NCBI RefSeq assembly: GCF_964340395.1
Contig: NC_135560.1
Location: 9,580,098-9,620,097 of the forward strand
Direction of reading: 5' to 3'
DNA: 40,000 nt
From: Glandiceps talaboti
Lineage: Eukaryota > Hemichordata > Enteropneusta > Spengelidae
The notes beneath the pieces are model-generated. The model searched no databases, was not told the DNA's origin, and was given only the letters and a program-made list of their open reading frames with translations. Shown here one piece after another: positions 22,261 to 33,888 of the stretch; position 1 is the stretch's first letter; the number at the start of each line of letters is the position of its first letter. A program made the position numbers and the translations under genes.

Positions 22261-22500
22261 CAGTGATTCTACAACAGTAGGTTTGAGAGTTCTTCACTGA
22301 AGCACTGACTGTAACAGTGAGTTTGGGAGTTCGTCACTGACGGACTGACTTCAACAGTAAGTTTGGGAGTTCGTCACTGAAGGACTGACAATAACAGTAA
22401 ACTTAGGAGTTCGTCACTGCAGAACTGGCCTTTCAAATGAATCTGTGATTAAATCATTGCGGGACTGTACTGTACCAGTGAATTTAGGAGTTCTTACACA
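22261..22500 (+). repeat. 40-bp minisatellite, about 6 copies
   Basis: Units start at 22273, 22313, 22353, 22393, 22433 (41 bp, the most diverged) and 22474 (partial). The end of an earlier unit lies at 22261-22272. The first four are exactly 40 bp with the core AACAGTRAGTTTGGGAGTTC followed by GTCACTGAMGGACTGAC. Conservation is strongest in copies 2 and 3 and decays outward, the usual pattern for a tandem array losing homogenisation at its edges. Confidence 0.93.
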
Positions 22501-22817
22501 TAAATCGAGTTTACGTATATGGTCGACTAAACACCCAGATTTCGAGATGAAATGATAATGTTGTGTTTATCTGCATGTTCACCGACCTTGAAGTCTTAAC
22601 GACTCAAGGCTATTACAAGAACACAAATACATAAATTCAACGCAATATCATAGCGATGCACCAGGTTTGATAAAATAGAAACTTCACGATGTCCATCTAT
22701 GTTGACGCCATTCGTAAACATATCGTCTTATCGTCTTATCATGCACAACCACACGTCATTATTCAATGTGTTTGTCTGTTTCACACTCTGTCTAAGATAT
22801 TGTGCAAAAAGTCGACA

Positions 22818-22820
<3 letters not shown>

Positions 22821-22906
<86 letters not shown>
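22821..22906. repeat. (TA)43 dinucleotide microsatellite
   Basis: An uninterrupted TA run of 86 bp. Self-complementary TA tracts extrude cruciforms easily and are unstable in cloning and assembly, so the length should be treated with caution. A large foldback starts 61 bp downstream. Confidence 0.98.
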
Positions 22907-22908
<2 letters not shown>

Positions 22909-22967
22909 AGCTTGGGCATAACAAAATACAACCCATAACACTAATATGTATGTACCACAATCGGTTA

Positions 22968-23094
22968 TAGCATTCATATCAAATGTAAAAGTATACTGTT
23001 TCATTTGCTAATTGACCACATTAGAAAGGCCACATGCTAGGCTTGTAAATAAACCAATTGAAACAGTATACTTTTACACTTGATATGAATGCTA
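22968..23094. mobile_element. Foldback / MITE-like element with 36-bp arms
   Basis: The left arm (22968-23003, starting TAGCATTCATATCAA) is the reverse complement of the right arm (23059-23094) at 35 of 36 positions. The single difference, A against C on the plus strand, becomes a G-U wobble on a minus-strand transcript. The loop is 55 nt. Both outer ends carry TA, which fits either a TA target duplication or simply the end of the inverted repeat. A second perfect 6-bp hairpin (GCTACA-AATGAG-TGTAGC, 23091-23108) overlaps the right end. A non-autonomous foldback element is the simplest reading; a miRNA-like precursor is less likely given the large loop. Confidence 0.7.
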
Positions 23095-23108
23095 CAAATG
23101 AGTGTAGC

Positions 23109-25643
23109 ACAGAAAGAAAGTGCTTTACTTCAGTGTTGCTTGTTGTAAATTGTGTGGTTCCGATTACACTCAATTTTACTTTATTTATTTACATGTATTT
23201 TCATATGTGAGTGTCTAGTTCCAGACAGTTATATTTTCCATTGTTTTCCATATGGTATCTGTATTATTGGTTTCTTCTCATCTGATGTACAGCCATTACA
23301 GATTGAAAGAACAGTTTTATATTGTCTTTTTTAGTTGACGTCAGTTTCCGCATCCACTATTTCTTGCCAGACATCACAATATTCGCGATTTTATTTGTTT
23401 TTCTCGAAAAAAAAGTTTAGGGTCGGCAGTGAAAAATTAGGTGGGGGTCGGTAACCAAAACCAAACAGTTTTTTAGGCCTTGCGAATAACAGGGCAAATT
23501 TTCCAATACACCATTTTCGTTTGTGTCGCGTTTGTTCGTATTTTGGTTGGTATTTTCACTCAAATCTTAGATTTGAGTCTGTGTGGCCGTAATGTACATT
23601 TTTCAGGCCGACAATTCCAAGCTGCTGAACTATCTTGTATATCATCGCCTATTAGTTTGTCATTTAGTGTTTATCCAATGTGGGGCAAAGTGTTATATTT
23701 GTCTTTCAGGTGTAAATAATTCCCTGCTTGTCGCTTCCCTTGATAAACACCCGTGTATACTGTTTGGATGCTGTGGATGCTTCGCTCTCATACAATATAT
23801 GAACAAACCTATAATTTGCATATATGTCGATTCATGTTAGTATAACCTTACCCTGATGACAATCAATCAAATTATATAAAAGTTGTGCGATAAACGATAA
23901 ACACTTCTTGTCATATCTGTACATCAAACACAAGCTATACAGTTTGCAACTATTTCGCTGAAATATACATAGCACCGAGTCTAGCATAACTATTACATAG
24001 ACAGCGCAGTCGCAGAGCCTGGGGAAAGACATGCCATTTTAACTTCAGAGATCAAGTCACAATCTTAAGACTCAATTCGACTTTCAAGTCGAACTTTTGG
24101 AATGTGAAATGTACTAGCAAGTTTAATCTTGTTTCTTTTAGATGTGAAAACGGAAAGGTCAAAGGAGTGACTCAGTAACAAAGTGGAAACAAGGGAACTT
24201 TAAAAAAGAGATTAATAGGAGAGAAAAAAGAAGCTGATAATGGTATAGTGACTATATGACTGTGAAATTACACCGATCAGAATAGAAGTAATTTCACCGT
24301 GTGTTCATTGTCTCTACCCAAATGCATGAACCGTAAAATCATAAACCACTTTGCCGTACACTTATCAAATACCAAGTTGGTGCCTAGGGAAATCCCTCCC
24401 CCGATTTAATCCATCATTGAGCAGCATACCTGCAGATTGGGCCACCTAAATTCTGCACGTACCTACCCGGTCTTGATACGTCCCGATGCGGGTCATCGCC
24501 ATGTCACAAGCAATTAAGGACATCCATGACGTCGGGGTTTATCAAGTCTCTTACCGATAGAGACCTTCATTATAGATGTATTAACCCTTCGTCTGGTGCT
24601 AATACTAGTGTCAAAATACCAACAACAGGTTTGTGCTGAAAATCGAAAGTTAATCTGACGAGTCACTCATGTTTTGACTTTAAATAATGGATTAAACTCC
24701 CCTGGTTTACTTCTCCCGGACTGGATTGCAACCGTTTCTTTGTCGCCAACCCGGAAGTTTTTAATTTACAAAGGAATTACTTCAGCTACGACTCACTGGG
24801 GTAGACTTCCGAGGCGTGCGGGAGATATATGCATTGATAGGTCTGGGGATACACCTTTATTCTCTTTCATACTGTGATGGGGTAGTGTCCCCGTAGATGA
24901 ATGTACATCAACAAGTTCATTGGTGGATTTTTAAATAACATTAGATTAATAAAAGTGCCTGACTGAAATTAAATCAAATTATTGAAAGCGTTCTAAACTG
25001 AGAGCGGTATCCTGTGGTAGACCTGATAATTCAACTGACACAAGTGAATGCGATCCTTCGCTAATATATAGACCTTCCAGTTTTCAACTCAATTACTTGG
25101 CCTTGTTCTTTCTCTCTGGTGATTTCAAATGACTTTGATTAAAACTATAATTATTCCTGGTATTCAGCTAATCCTTACTTTCTTTTCCCTTGGGGAAAAC
25201 CTTGGAAAAAGGAAAGAGGTGGTGCAGAAATTATGTATCCACTGGATGTGATGGAAGATGTTTTAGCTATAAGTTGTTATTTTTTTTGGACGTTTTGAGC
25301 TACCTAGCATGAATAGAAACAAAATTATTTGTAATTTGCGTGTCACGTTGTGTGGGCGTTAAAACATGTATATCTGACAGATAAACGTCAACCGTGATTT
25401 CGAAATAAGATCAAGACGACTTATGGAATAAACGCAGCTATACATAAACTTTTAACTTGTAAATGTTTGCTCTATTATTCTAACGAGTAAAAGTTGGCTG
25501 CCGCCAGTTTCATTATCGAAGATGAGCATAGTCCAGAGTATTTTTTTTATTTTGATGACATAACTGATGACTATAACCAAGACCAAATGTTAAACAAATA
25601 AAATATACACATAGAAGGTGCCACGCAAAAAGCACAAGACTGA
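23109..25643. other. Non-coding unique stretch
   Basis: No gene supported. It includes a CRE-type palindrome (23336-23343) and an 8-bp inverted repeat with a 2-nt spacer (TTCGACTT-TC-AAGTCGAA, 24076-24093). A segment near 23410-23480 carries GGGTCGG twice followed by TAACCAAAACCAAAC and looks like a dispersed repeat fragment, although no second copy is in the window. Confidence 0.5.
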
Positions 25644-25893
25644 ACACACACACATACATATACATACATACATACATACATACATACATACATACATACA
25701 TACATACAATAATACATACATACATACATACATACATACATACATACATACATACATACACACACATACACACATACACACATACACACACACACATACA
25801 CACATACATACATACATACATACATACATACATACATACACACATACACACATACACACATACACACATACATACATACATACATACATACAT

Positions 25894-25926
<33 letters not shown>

Positions 25927-25995
25927 TACATACATACATACATACATACATACATACATACATACATACATACATACATACATACATACATACAT
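25644..25995. repeat. (CATA)n / (CACA)n compound microsatellite
   Basis: About 350 bp of CATA units interspersed with short CACA blocks. On the minus strand it is (GTAT)n with GTGT blocks, the same composition as the arrays at 18.3 and 35.5 kb. The right flank (26002-26039) carries a 38-bp sequence shared in opposite orientation with the left flank of the 35.4-kb array. Frames through it are artefacts. Confidence 0.97.
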
Positions 25996-26001
25996 CAACC
26001 G

Positions 26002-26039
26002 ATATCAACCGATAGTTCGGGATGTTCACAGAGAAGTGA
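26002..26039 (-). repeat. 38-bp core beside GTAT array, copy 2
   Basis: The reverse complement begins TCACTTCTCTGTGAACATCC and ends with GAACTATCGGTTGATAT. It matches 35370-35407 at 37 of 38 positions. Next to it (25994-26003) the terminal motif ATCAACCGAT is tandemly duplicated before the CATA array begins. The core can fold as CCGA-ACTA-TCGG with extra ATC/GAT pairs. Its constant position directly upstream of a GTAT tract suggests the end of a mobile element with a microsatellite tail. Confidence 0.8.
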
Positions 26040-26296
26040 AATATAAAGCACTCCTCCGAAAAAGTATTACTTTTTGTTATTTCTTTTTTTCACTATTTTC
26101 GCCAATCTTTTGGGCTGAATCATGTAAATTTCCAATCCCATGCTCTTTCCTTTTGTGCTTGAATGTTGTGAATATTTCCATCATTTCCAAAAATGAACAT
26201 TGAATGGAACTGTTATTATTTTGCAAACATGACTGGTATAATAGAAAGAATCCTTTGATATAATCAATTTGGACAGTAGGTTTTTTTTGTTAAATA

Positions 26297-26339
26297 CGTC
26301 GGGCTCAGTGAACACCGCAAACGGTGGACGCCCTCGACG
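26297..26339. repeat. Two-stage GC-rich hairpin
   Basis: The outer stem is CGTCG (26297-26301) with CGACG (26335-26339) plus two to three adjoining G-C or G-U pairs. The inner stem is CACCG (26313-26317) with CGGTG (26322-26326) closed by CAAA. It is GC-richer than its surroundings. Confidence 0.4.
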
Positions 26340-28684
26340 ACAACAATCGTTCACGCATTACGTCATATTTTATGAAAATGTCTTTATTTCATATTCGTAT
26401 CACGGTTGTAATGATTTATACTCCCGTGTTTCTTTGTTCATGCACGACTGCACGCATGCACAGATAGAATCCCACATTCACCTCAATAGTGGACTACTAA
26501 CAAAAGCTTAGTGACTTGAGGTAAAAACCACAAATCACACTATGGTGTACTCTCACTGGCAGACATAAAATCAGACAACAGTTGATATTGATTTGTGTGG
26601 TTGAAATCGTCCCGGAATGACTAAAACCGCACGCTACGCTTCGGTGTATGATCTGACTTGATACTGCCTTTCATTCATGTTTTGGCATTGCGTGTACAGA
26701 ATTACGCATCGATTTGGTATCATCTATATGTGACGCTTCCGTAAGGTATTGCAGCCTTTGTGATTTTTTATGTGATTTTCCCACAGGGGTTTCCCTTGAA
26801 ACGAGTTCTTGCAGCTGAAAAGAAACCACAAAATATTAGATCTATTCTTTGAAAAGGTTTCAACGTCAGCGCAATATTATCCGAAAGAAAGGCAGAAACA
26901 GGAAAGAACGAGATTGATGGATGAAATCAGCTCATTTCAATGGAGAGAAAGCATATAATTTAGGGAAACACGTGCCCCGGTGAATGCCTATAACAAACGG
27001 CCTGCTCTCCTAGCCTCCTGAACTTGGATTGTCAGTCGTTTTAAAAATCCAACGCTGTCTGAGTTGATTAGGAAGCCAAGTGACATATTGAGTAAAGAGT
27101 TTGAAGACGAAAATTTGTCGACATCCAGGCAAAATGAAATTAACATGACTGTCTCATTTCTGAAAAATCAAAATTCAAAAGCAGACCTGCAGTATTGAGA
27201 AATGTATTCTCTTCTCGAAATTACACACGAAATCGACATAAAACCTATTGGAAGACAATGTATTTCTCTTCACGTATGTTGTCGATTACTGATAAGAACC
27301 GTATTACATAAATTCTGGTTGACTATTGGTCCCTTGTGATCATTCCTTCTACAATGGGTATCAAGAGGCCAATGGAATACAGCGTCGTATTCTAGCCGCT
27401 AGCAAGTACGTTGAATTTTGCATACGAATGAGCTTACGAAAAAAAAGTTCTGTGTACGGATCGAAGCTCGGATGAGCTTGTATTGATAGCGACGTACACT
27501 ATGCTCTGACCCCATCAGCAACGCACTGTCACTTACAAGATACGTCGACACCCCTGAAAAGCGGCGAGTCACATATATTCGATGTTACGCCATGACGCGG
27601 CGACGTTAACTGTTAGAAAGGGCGACATATATCCGTCATGTAAATTTCAGATCTTCCGTGTCTGTTTCATGGTGTGTTTGTTTACTATAAATGGATCTTT
27701 ATTGCGCATTGATTGCGTCACGGTCATCATTCCAGGTAACATTCACGACTGTAATAATTCCGAGAAAACAAATCCGGGGAATAAAGTCCTTAACATTTTG
27801 CAACAAAACAAAATACACAACAATTTAGTCCCCAAGATTGTGTGTGATTTGACTATTTGTTTACTGTCAATGCACATGCGTATAACTTTCCGAACTGTTT
27901 ATAAATGCAATTCTTGATTCGAGTTTCCGTCTGAATGAAACGAGTGTACTGCAATTGAACCAAAGTAACGAGAAAATAAACGAACCCGCCACCGATCGCT
28001 AGACTTTATTAAGATAATGAAGGTTTGGAAACCAAGAAACAATAACGAATGACCGTATACTAAAGTACTATTAAACAGAGCTTGAAAGATTAATAAGTAT
28101 AAAGGCGAGGGTACAATAGCAATCTTCATGAATTGTTCCAATCGAAATTAACTTTCATTTCTCGTTTTTCTAACCACGTGAGCACGACACGTTGTAAATG
28201 GTCTGCAGTCAACGGGTTTATTCCTCAATTACACAAATATCCGATAGTTGTAGACGAAACGAGACAAGTAGCAGGTGCTACTGAATACATCCCTACCGAT
28301 AAGCTTCTTCTCTATACGTCGGTCAATCACAGCCGCAAGATGTCGAAGCACGACACAATACGTTTGGTTACAATACTTGTGTATCTCCTGTGCTTTTATA
28401 ATGCTGTCTATTTCACCCGTTTAAATAGTGAATGCAGCGGTGTCATTTGGGAGAGTCTGTGTTATACACCATGAAAATAACTTCATTAACGGTGACACAG
28501 GCGTCATAGCGACAATGGTTTATCGACAAAATCTATCCTGTCCCGGGGCCAACGGTAGACAACTGGTAGTATGCTATCATAAAACTCATATTTCTTCAAT
28601 ATTGATTATATACAGCGCAGACTAAAATATAGACATCATATGCTTGTGAATTAATACATTCAAATTGGTAGCATCACGAGAATT

Positions 28685-28735
28685 AGGCCAAAATGATTAG
28701 ATCCCACTGGTAGAGTGGGCAATCCAATTTGGTCT
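28685..28735. repeat. Imperfect 51-nt stem-loop
   Basis: Three stacked helices: AGGCCAAA (28685-28692) with TTTGGTCT (28728-28735, one G-U), GATT (28695-28698) with AATC (28721-28724), and CCCACT (28703-28708) with AGTGGG (28714-28719) around a 5-nt loop. There are about 18-19 pairs in 51 nt with small internal loops. It is hairpin-RNA-like in shape but short for an animal pre-miRNA, so it is not called as an ncRNA. Confidence 0.45.
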
Positions 28736-31700
28736 TCATTTATTTTTCATTAGCACCTCCGTACTTCAGAAAAGTACGTCGACATGCACTCGGGTCGCTT
28801 CTTCATCTCCGCCCTTGCATTTTAGCGATGGGTTAATCCCCGCCTACAGGATCATACCAGTTTCGGATAACCTTCACCTCCAAGTTGAATGCAAATGTTT
28901 TGCATCTGTTTTGTATCATGAAATGTCGATAAGTGCCTTTCGGACACAAACGCGAATGTCAATGTTTCCCCCCGTACACACAGACAGTCTCTACATCCCT
29001 GGTGGATTGACCAGACTGCATTTTACCAAAGACACACATGTGGGACTTGATGAGTTATTATGCTGTTTGAGAGCTTGATCAATGACAATACCTGAATATG
29101 TTACACATGCACTTGACGTTGTCGTCAGCATATTTTCGTTTATTTGAAGATACAGACTTGAGTAAACAAACATTGTGACTTGATACCAAATATCTGTATA
29201 CTTTTTAGGACAACAACCTCCAGAAGAACGTCAATTGTGATTGGTGGAAATCGATGGGTTTTTTTTGTTTTGTTTTGTTTTGTTTTTTTGGAATTCGGCT
29301 TTCCTTTGTTCTGGTATGACGATGTTGTATATCAGATACATATAATAGATAAAAAAAGATGCCAATGCTTTATGATTGAAATTTATAATCATGATACGCT
29401 CAAACCAACTATCTGCTGAGGGAACGAAATCTTTGATGTATAATAGGAAATCAGTCCGTTTTCTGCTTTCTCCTAACCAGTAAAATAGTAGGACAAAATG
29501 AATATTCACTTTTTGTTATCGGTCTGTTGATATTGGAGACTGTGAAATGTATACGTACAACATACGGGTGTTTGTCTCTATAAAAAAAAGTTATATGACG
29601 TACTTTTTTCAATTCAGATAATTTTGGAAAGTCATCACCTCCCCCCCCCCCTCCCCTCAAAAAAGGATTATAAAAGAGACAGTCATGTGACCCAGCTGTT
29701 AAAAAAACATTGCCGATTACACCGCAGTTTTATTTAGGCGAGTCTTTATACAGGTATGGTGGAACTTACATCCCGGCTGGCCCTCATGATTAAGTGAGAT
29801 ACAGCTTACTCGCCGACTAATTTGTCGCAATTATCTCGAGTAAACAAAGAGGGGTTGTCTTAAGGGAGGCATGTTAAAGTACGAGGAACTGATGTCTCCA
29901 GTAGAAACCATCATAACATCGCCACAATCCCGTCCAATGAAAAAGCCACAATATTATATACCAACTTCCCATGATCCTCTGCAAGGCAGATAATTTCAGG
30001 TTCCTGCACGTGTACACCAAAATGGAGGCTATACCTCAAAGTCAAGGGTCGAGGTTCGGCCTCCCATTAGTTTTAAGGATGACACATCGCGCACGTGCAC
30101 ACCATGGCAAGCAATCAATGGAACAGCAGGGAAATCTTCCGATTAGAGAGCATATGAATCACACACGTAGTAATGATTTTTATCCGTCCTCAAGTGACTG
30201 GGGCTGCAATCATATCCTTCCCACAATAATTTAGCCTGTCGTTGTTTTCTTATAAAGTAGCGAGAAACTCACTCCATGCCCGCTGTTCATTACCTTTGCC
30301 GTCGTAATCCGCTTTGGTGATAAACCATTAAACTGAGATATTAGCTGCAAATATAATAAAGGAGGCCGAATTAACCCACGATCCAATTCTCGTGTATCAG
30401 ACTACTAACTACAGAAACCAAAAAAAAGTCACCTCTGTATAGCGTTATCTAGTATTTTATTCTGGCTAGTAATTTGAAATGCACTTCTAGCAAGGCAACC
30501 CTGGATATTATAAAATCACTCAGCTAACAATGGCGCTTTTGAAACAATTCGCCTTTCCTTTGTTTAATACATGGGAGGATGAAAAAGAAAACGCACTAAT
30601 AATATTCAATACACTTTTTACTGTTGTAAAAAAATAATTTCAAGTTGATCACTCCCTGTCATAACAGTCGTCGACTTTGGTTTTCATTTTAGAACGTAAT
30701 CACTGAAGTGCTATGCAGACTACAATGGCGAGATGATACTTGTATTACTGGTTAGAGTTGCTTCATCGTCTGCCCAAATTACGAACCGCAATTATGATAA
30801 TGAGAATGTGTCGACGCGCTCTGAGAAATTAGACATGACACCGTGGCAGTGTCTCCTAACCACTAAGTGCAGTATGCCTTCAACCTCAGGGCGTATCTTG
30901 CCCCGGGCAATCGCAACCAACACGGTAACTTTCACCGCAAACAATTGGAAGGCCGTTCCATGCGGGCAAAAGGATGACTTATGAATTCAGTTTCAAATGA
31001 ATTTCACAACTATAATCATTTATTGCTACGTGCGTGGAATCCATAAACATAGTAAAAATCAGTCGCACTGTCAGAACCATGGTGCGGAGATTAGACTACC
31101 GGGAACGCATACAGCGCACTGACAGTGTCTAAACTCCAAGGCGTGACGAAATATAGTTACTGTTAAAATATCCTGATCGACTTTTGTTACTTGTTAAATG
31201 ACAATTCGTTAAGTTATGACGATGCATCGCCAAGAACTTGCGGAGTGAATTTGACTTAGTTGTGTATTTGTTACCAAACTACCCTACGGTGTTGAATACA
31301 TTCAATACACTGTCTTATTCTACCCATATGTTCCTGTTGTTCGCACTAACTCCCGTGCTGTTTGGTCACGGTGTGAATGATCTTACAAACCGCGTCAACA
31401 AGCAACGAGCAAAATACACTTATCTGCCTAAATTTGCCACTGTACCGGAACCATTGTCAATTTCACGGGAGAGAAACTGACAACGGTATAGCAGCTTCTG
31501 TTTAACGAGTAAAAAAAGACAGGCTCCTGATGTGATACCATACAAGGAGAACGGTAACTCTGCTGTCTGTTTCCTTATATGAGGTGACGGATAGTTAACC
31601 TTTTAGTATTCGAAATCCAGTGACCCGAGAATGGTGAATTGTACCCATGGGGACGAAACGACCAAGAATGCCAATGACAAAAAACACATCAAAACGTATG

Positions 31701-33864
31701 CATGCAAAATACTGAAATTTGACTGCAATTAACATAAAAATATATTTAAGAGAAATATGACGGTGTTTTTGTTTTGAGAATGGGACGATTTGTGTCAATT
31801 CACATAAAACAAAGTCACGAAAATCGATATTGAATATTTTTCTTTCAATTTTACCCTCTTAATACACACGTTTAAGATTCAAATTTCAGTTTAAAATATA
31901 GGGTATATACAATATTTACTCCCTGACAAGATGAGCAATTGAAAGTAAACGTATTTCACGTACTTAGTGTCCCAATTTCGTTTATGATATCAAGTACTAG
32001 AAATTCTGGAATTATGTTATTTGAACGTAGTTAAGGTAAAGTGCCTTTAGCAGATGTAATATAGGCTGGTTTATTTTGAAGGCACGAGTTGAAGAAAAGA
32101 TGAGATTGATTTGTGATGGGTGTTTGGAAAACAGCGCCCTCCTGAATATACTCCCAAGTCTTTTATATTGTTTTGATCGGAATTTTGAAATCTGAATAAA
32201 AAACACAATTTTTTAGGAGGGAAAATTTATGAAATATACGTACTTCTTTTACAGAAATTATCGATTATTTCGTTGACTCATGCTCATGCAACCACATTGA
32301 TAGTGAAATCTCCAATGTGATAGTGCGAAATCATCTGCCACTGATTTCAAATTGACGATAAAGCGTCATGAAATAAAATGAAACACTGGTGGTCCCTGCC
32401 TAAGATTTGGCATAATCTCTAGTTAACTGACGCTCGATGCAACTCAAAAAAAGAAAGTTTGTTGTCACCTGCACGCGATTAAAAGACAGCAACCTAGTAG
32501 TCGTTTGTTGAACGTGACGCTGTACCTTCTCCGCAATCTCTCCTGGACCGTGATTTCACTTCTATCGCAGCAACACGACTACACTGTGAAGAAAGAACCC
32601 ACAGATCAATTAAGTTAAATAATTTGCAAATTTCTAATGTAAGCTTTTACATAACTATTCTGTACAATATTAGCAAGTTAATATGGCAGGGCCTGTGGGG
32701 ACAGATGTTTGCTATGGTGTTGTCTCCTCACACTTCTAAAAGACCTCGGTCCCAACCTTTGTCTAGCTGCTTTTTGCGGTCGAGTAATTATAGATAATGT
32801 CTACTATTGTGCAGCCTTTCAGAGCAAGGTGAGCCGGGGTGAGGAGTTCGTGAGCAGAATAACCAACCAACAAACACAAGGGGTAAATTTCAGAAGAACA
32901 ATATACAAGAGGTTGGAACATAGAGCTCGAGGTTACACTGAAGAAAAGAACGCAGTGAACACCAAATGTTAGTTTTATGTTTGGTGGACATTTTCTTTGT
33001 CTTGTACGAGAAACATGACATTTGGTGAGACCATTGTGTAAGGTAGTATCATATGCCACGGTCTGTGCTCTTGCCTTTTGTTTGCTTATTCGGTGAACTT
33101 TTGGTACGGTGACACCTTATAATAACATATACAAGACAGTGAACAAAACCGGCTAACAATGGGATCGAATTTTTTCCCAACTGAATCACAGAATATAGCG
33201 AAGCCCGCTGTCGCTCTCTAGACATGGGTTTTAAAACGACAGAACGTTGACACTCTGTGATAAAGTTTGTTTCCTAGAATCGGACGTGTTTGTTCAACCT
33301 TGACCTTGATCTAGTGGGAGAGTGTCTATCCGAACTTTCAAATGTCAAACAACAGTTTGAAATCGTCAATAAATGCTAATGTCTTCGTTTTGACGCAATA
33401 ATTCTACATTCCATAGAGTGGTCTTACTTGTATCCACGATACCGCGATGCATGCTGGTCTCTTCATATCCTCGCTGTACCGGTATCGGGGAAAAGTCGCC
33501 GACACAAAACAATAGAACCGGCGTTAGTACATTTTTGGATAATTTACACGTCATGCATGGCACGATTCAGGCAGAAACGATCGCGAATTTGAAAATTACT
33601 GATTGAAACGTTTTCGCTTATATCCTATTGCCTGATTCGTGTAAGAAGAAAAAAAAATTACCACTAGTATTCCAACAGTTAACATTAAGGTTTTCGGTTT
33701 TGTAATATAATGGGAGAGTGGTTTTAATATGCTCTTAGACAGACGAGAGAGAAGACAGTTTAAGCTATATAATAGCACAACTCTTCAGACTGATACAGTT
33801 AGTTCCCCATTACAGATTTAGTCTGATTTGAAGCTCAACAAGTACAAATAATTCCTTGTATCCA

Positions 33865-33888
33865 GGACACCAGGAAATCCAAGACATT
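33865..33888 (+). repeat. Dispersed repeat fragment (mate at 38459-38487)
   Basis: GGACACC followed by AGGAAATCCAAGACATT matches GAACACC-actc-CAGGAAATC-AAGACATT at 38459-38487 apart from a short gap, one indel and a substitution. At this copy only one side of the element seems to be left. Confidence 0.45.

Noticed and set aside
22261-22500. CRISPR array (regular 40-bp period)
   Set aside because: The whole 40-bp unit is repeated with no unique spacers, and there are no cas-like genes; it is a minisatellite.
22689-23004. Frames with Ile-Tyr repeats across the TA tract
   Set aside because: They are produced by the (TA)43 microsatellite on both strands.
27582-27917. 111-codon frame
   Set aside because: Length is within the chance range, there is no domain, and the protein composition follows the base composition.
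28133-28474. 113-codon frame with a hydrophobic segment near its C-terminal half
   Set aside because: It is the longest frame outside simple repeats, but a few of this length are expected by chance in 40 kb of AT-rich DNA. There are no recognisable domain, splice sites or codon bias.
30733-30984. 83-codon frame starting with a signal-peptide-like hydrophobic stretch
   Set aside because: T-rich DNA often encodes hydrophobic N-termini by chance. There is no family resemblance, only three cysteines without a known pattern, and no supporting gene structure.
31066-31127. 9-bp inverted repeat (CACTGTCAG / CTGACAGTG)
   Set aside because: The stem is short over a 44-nt loop and the flanking pairing fails; chance in a window this size.
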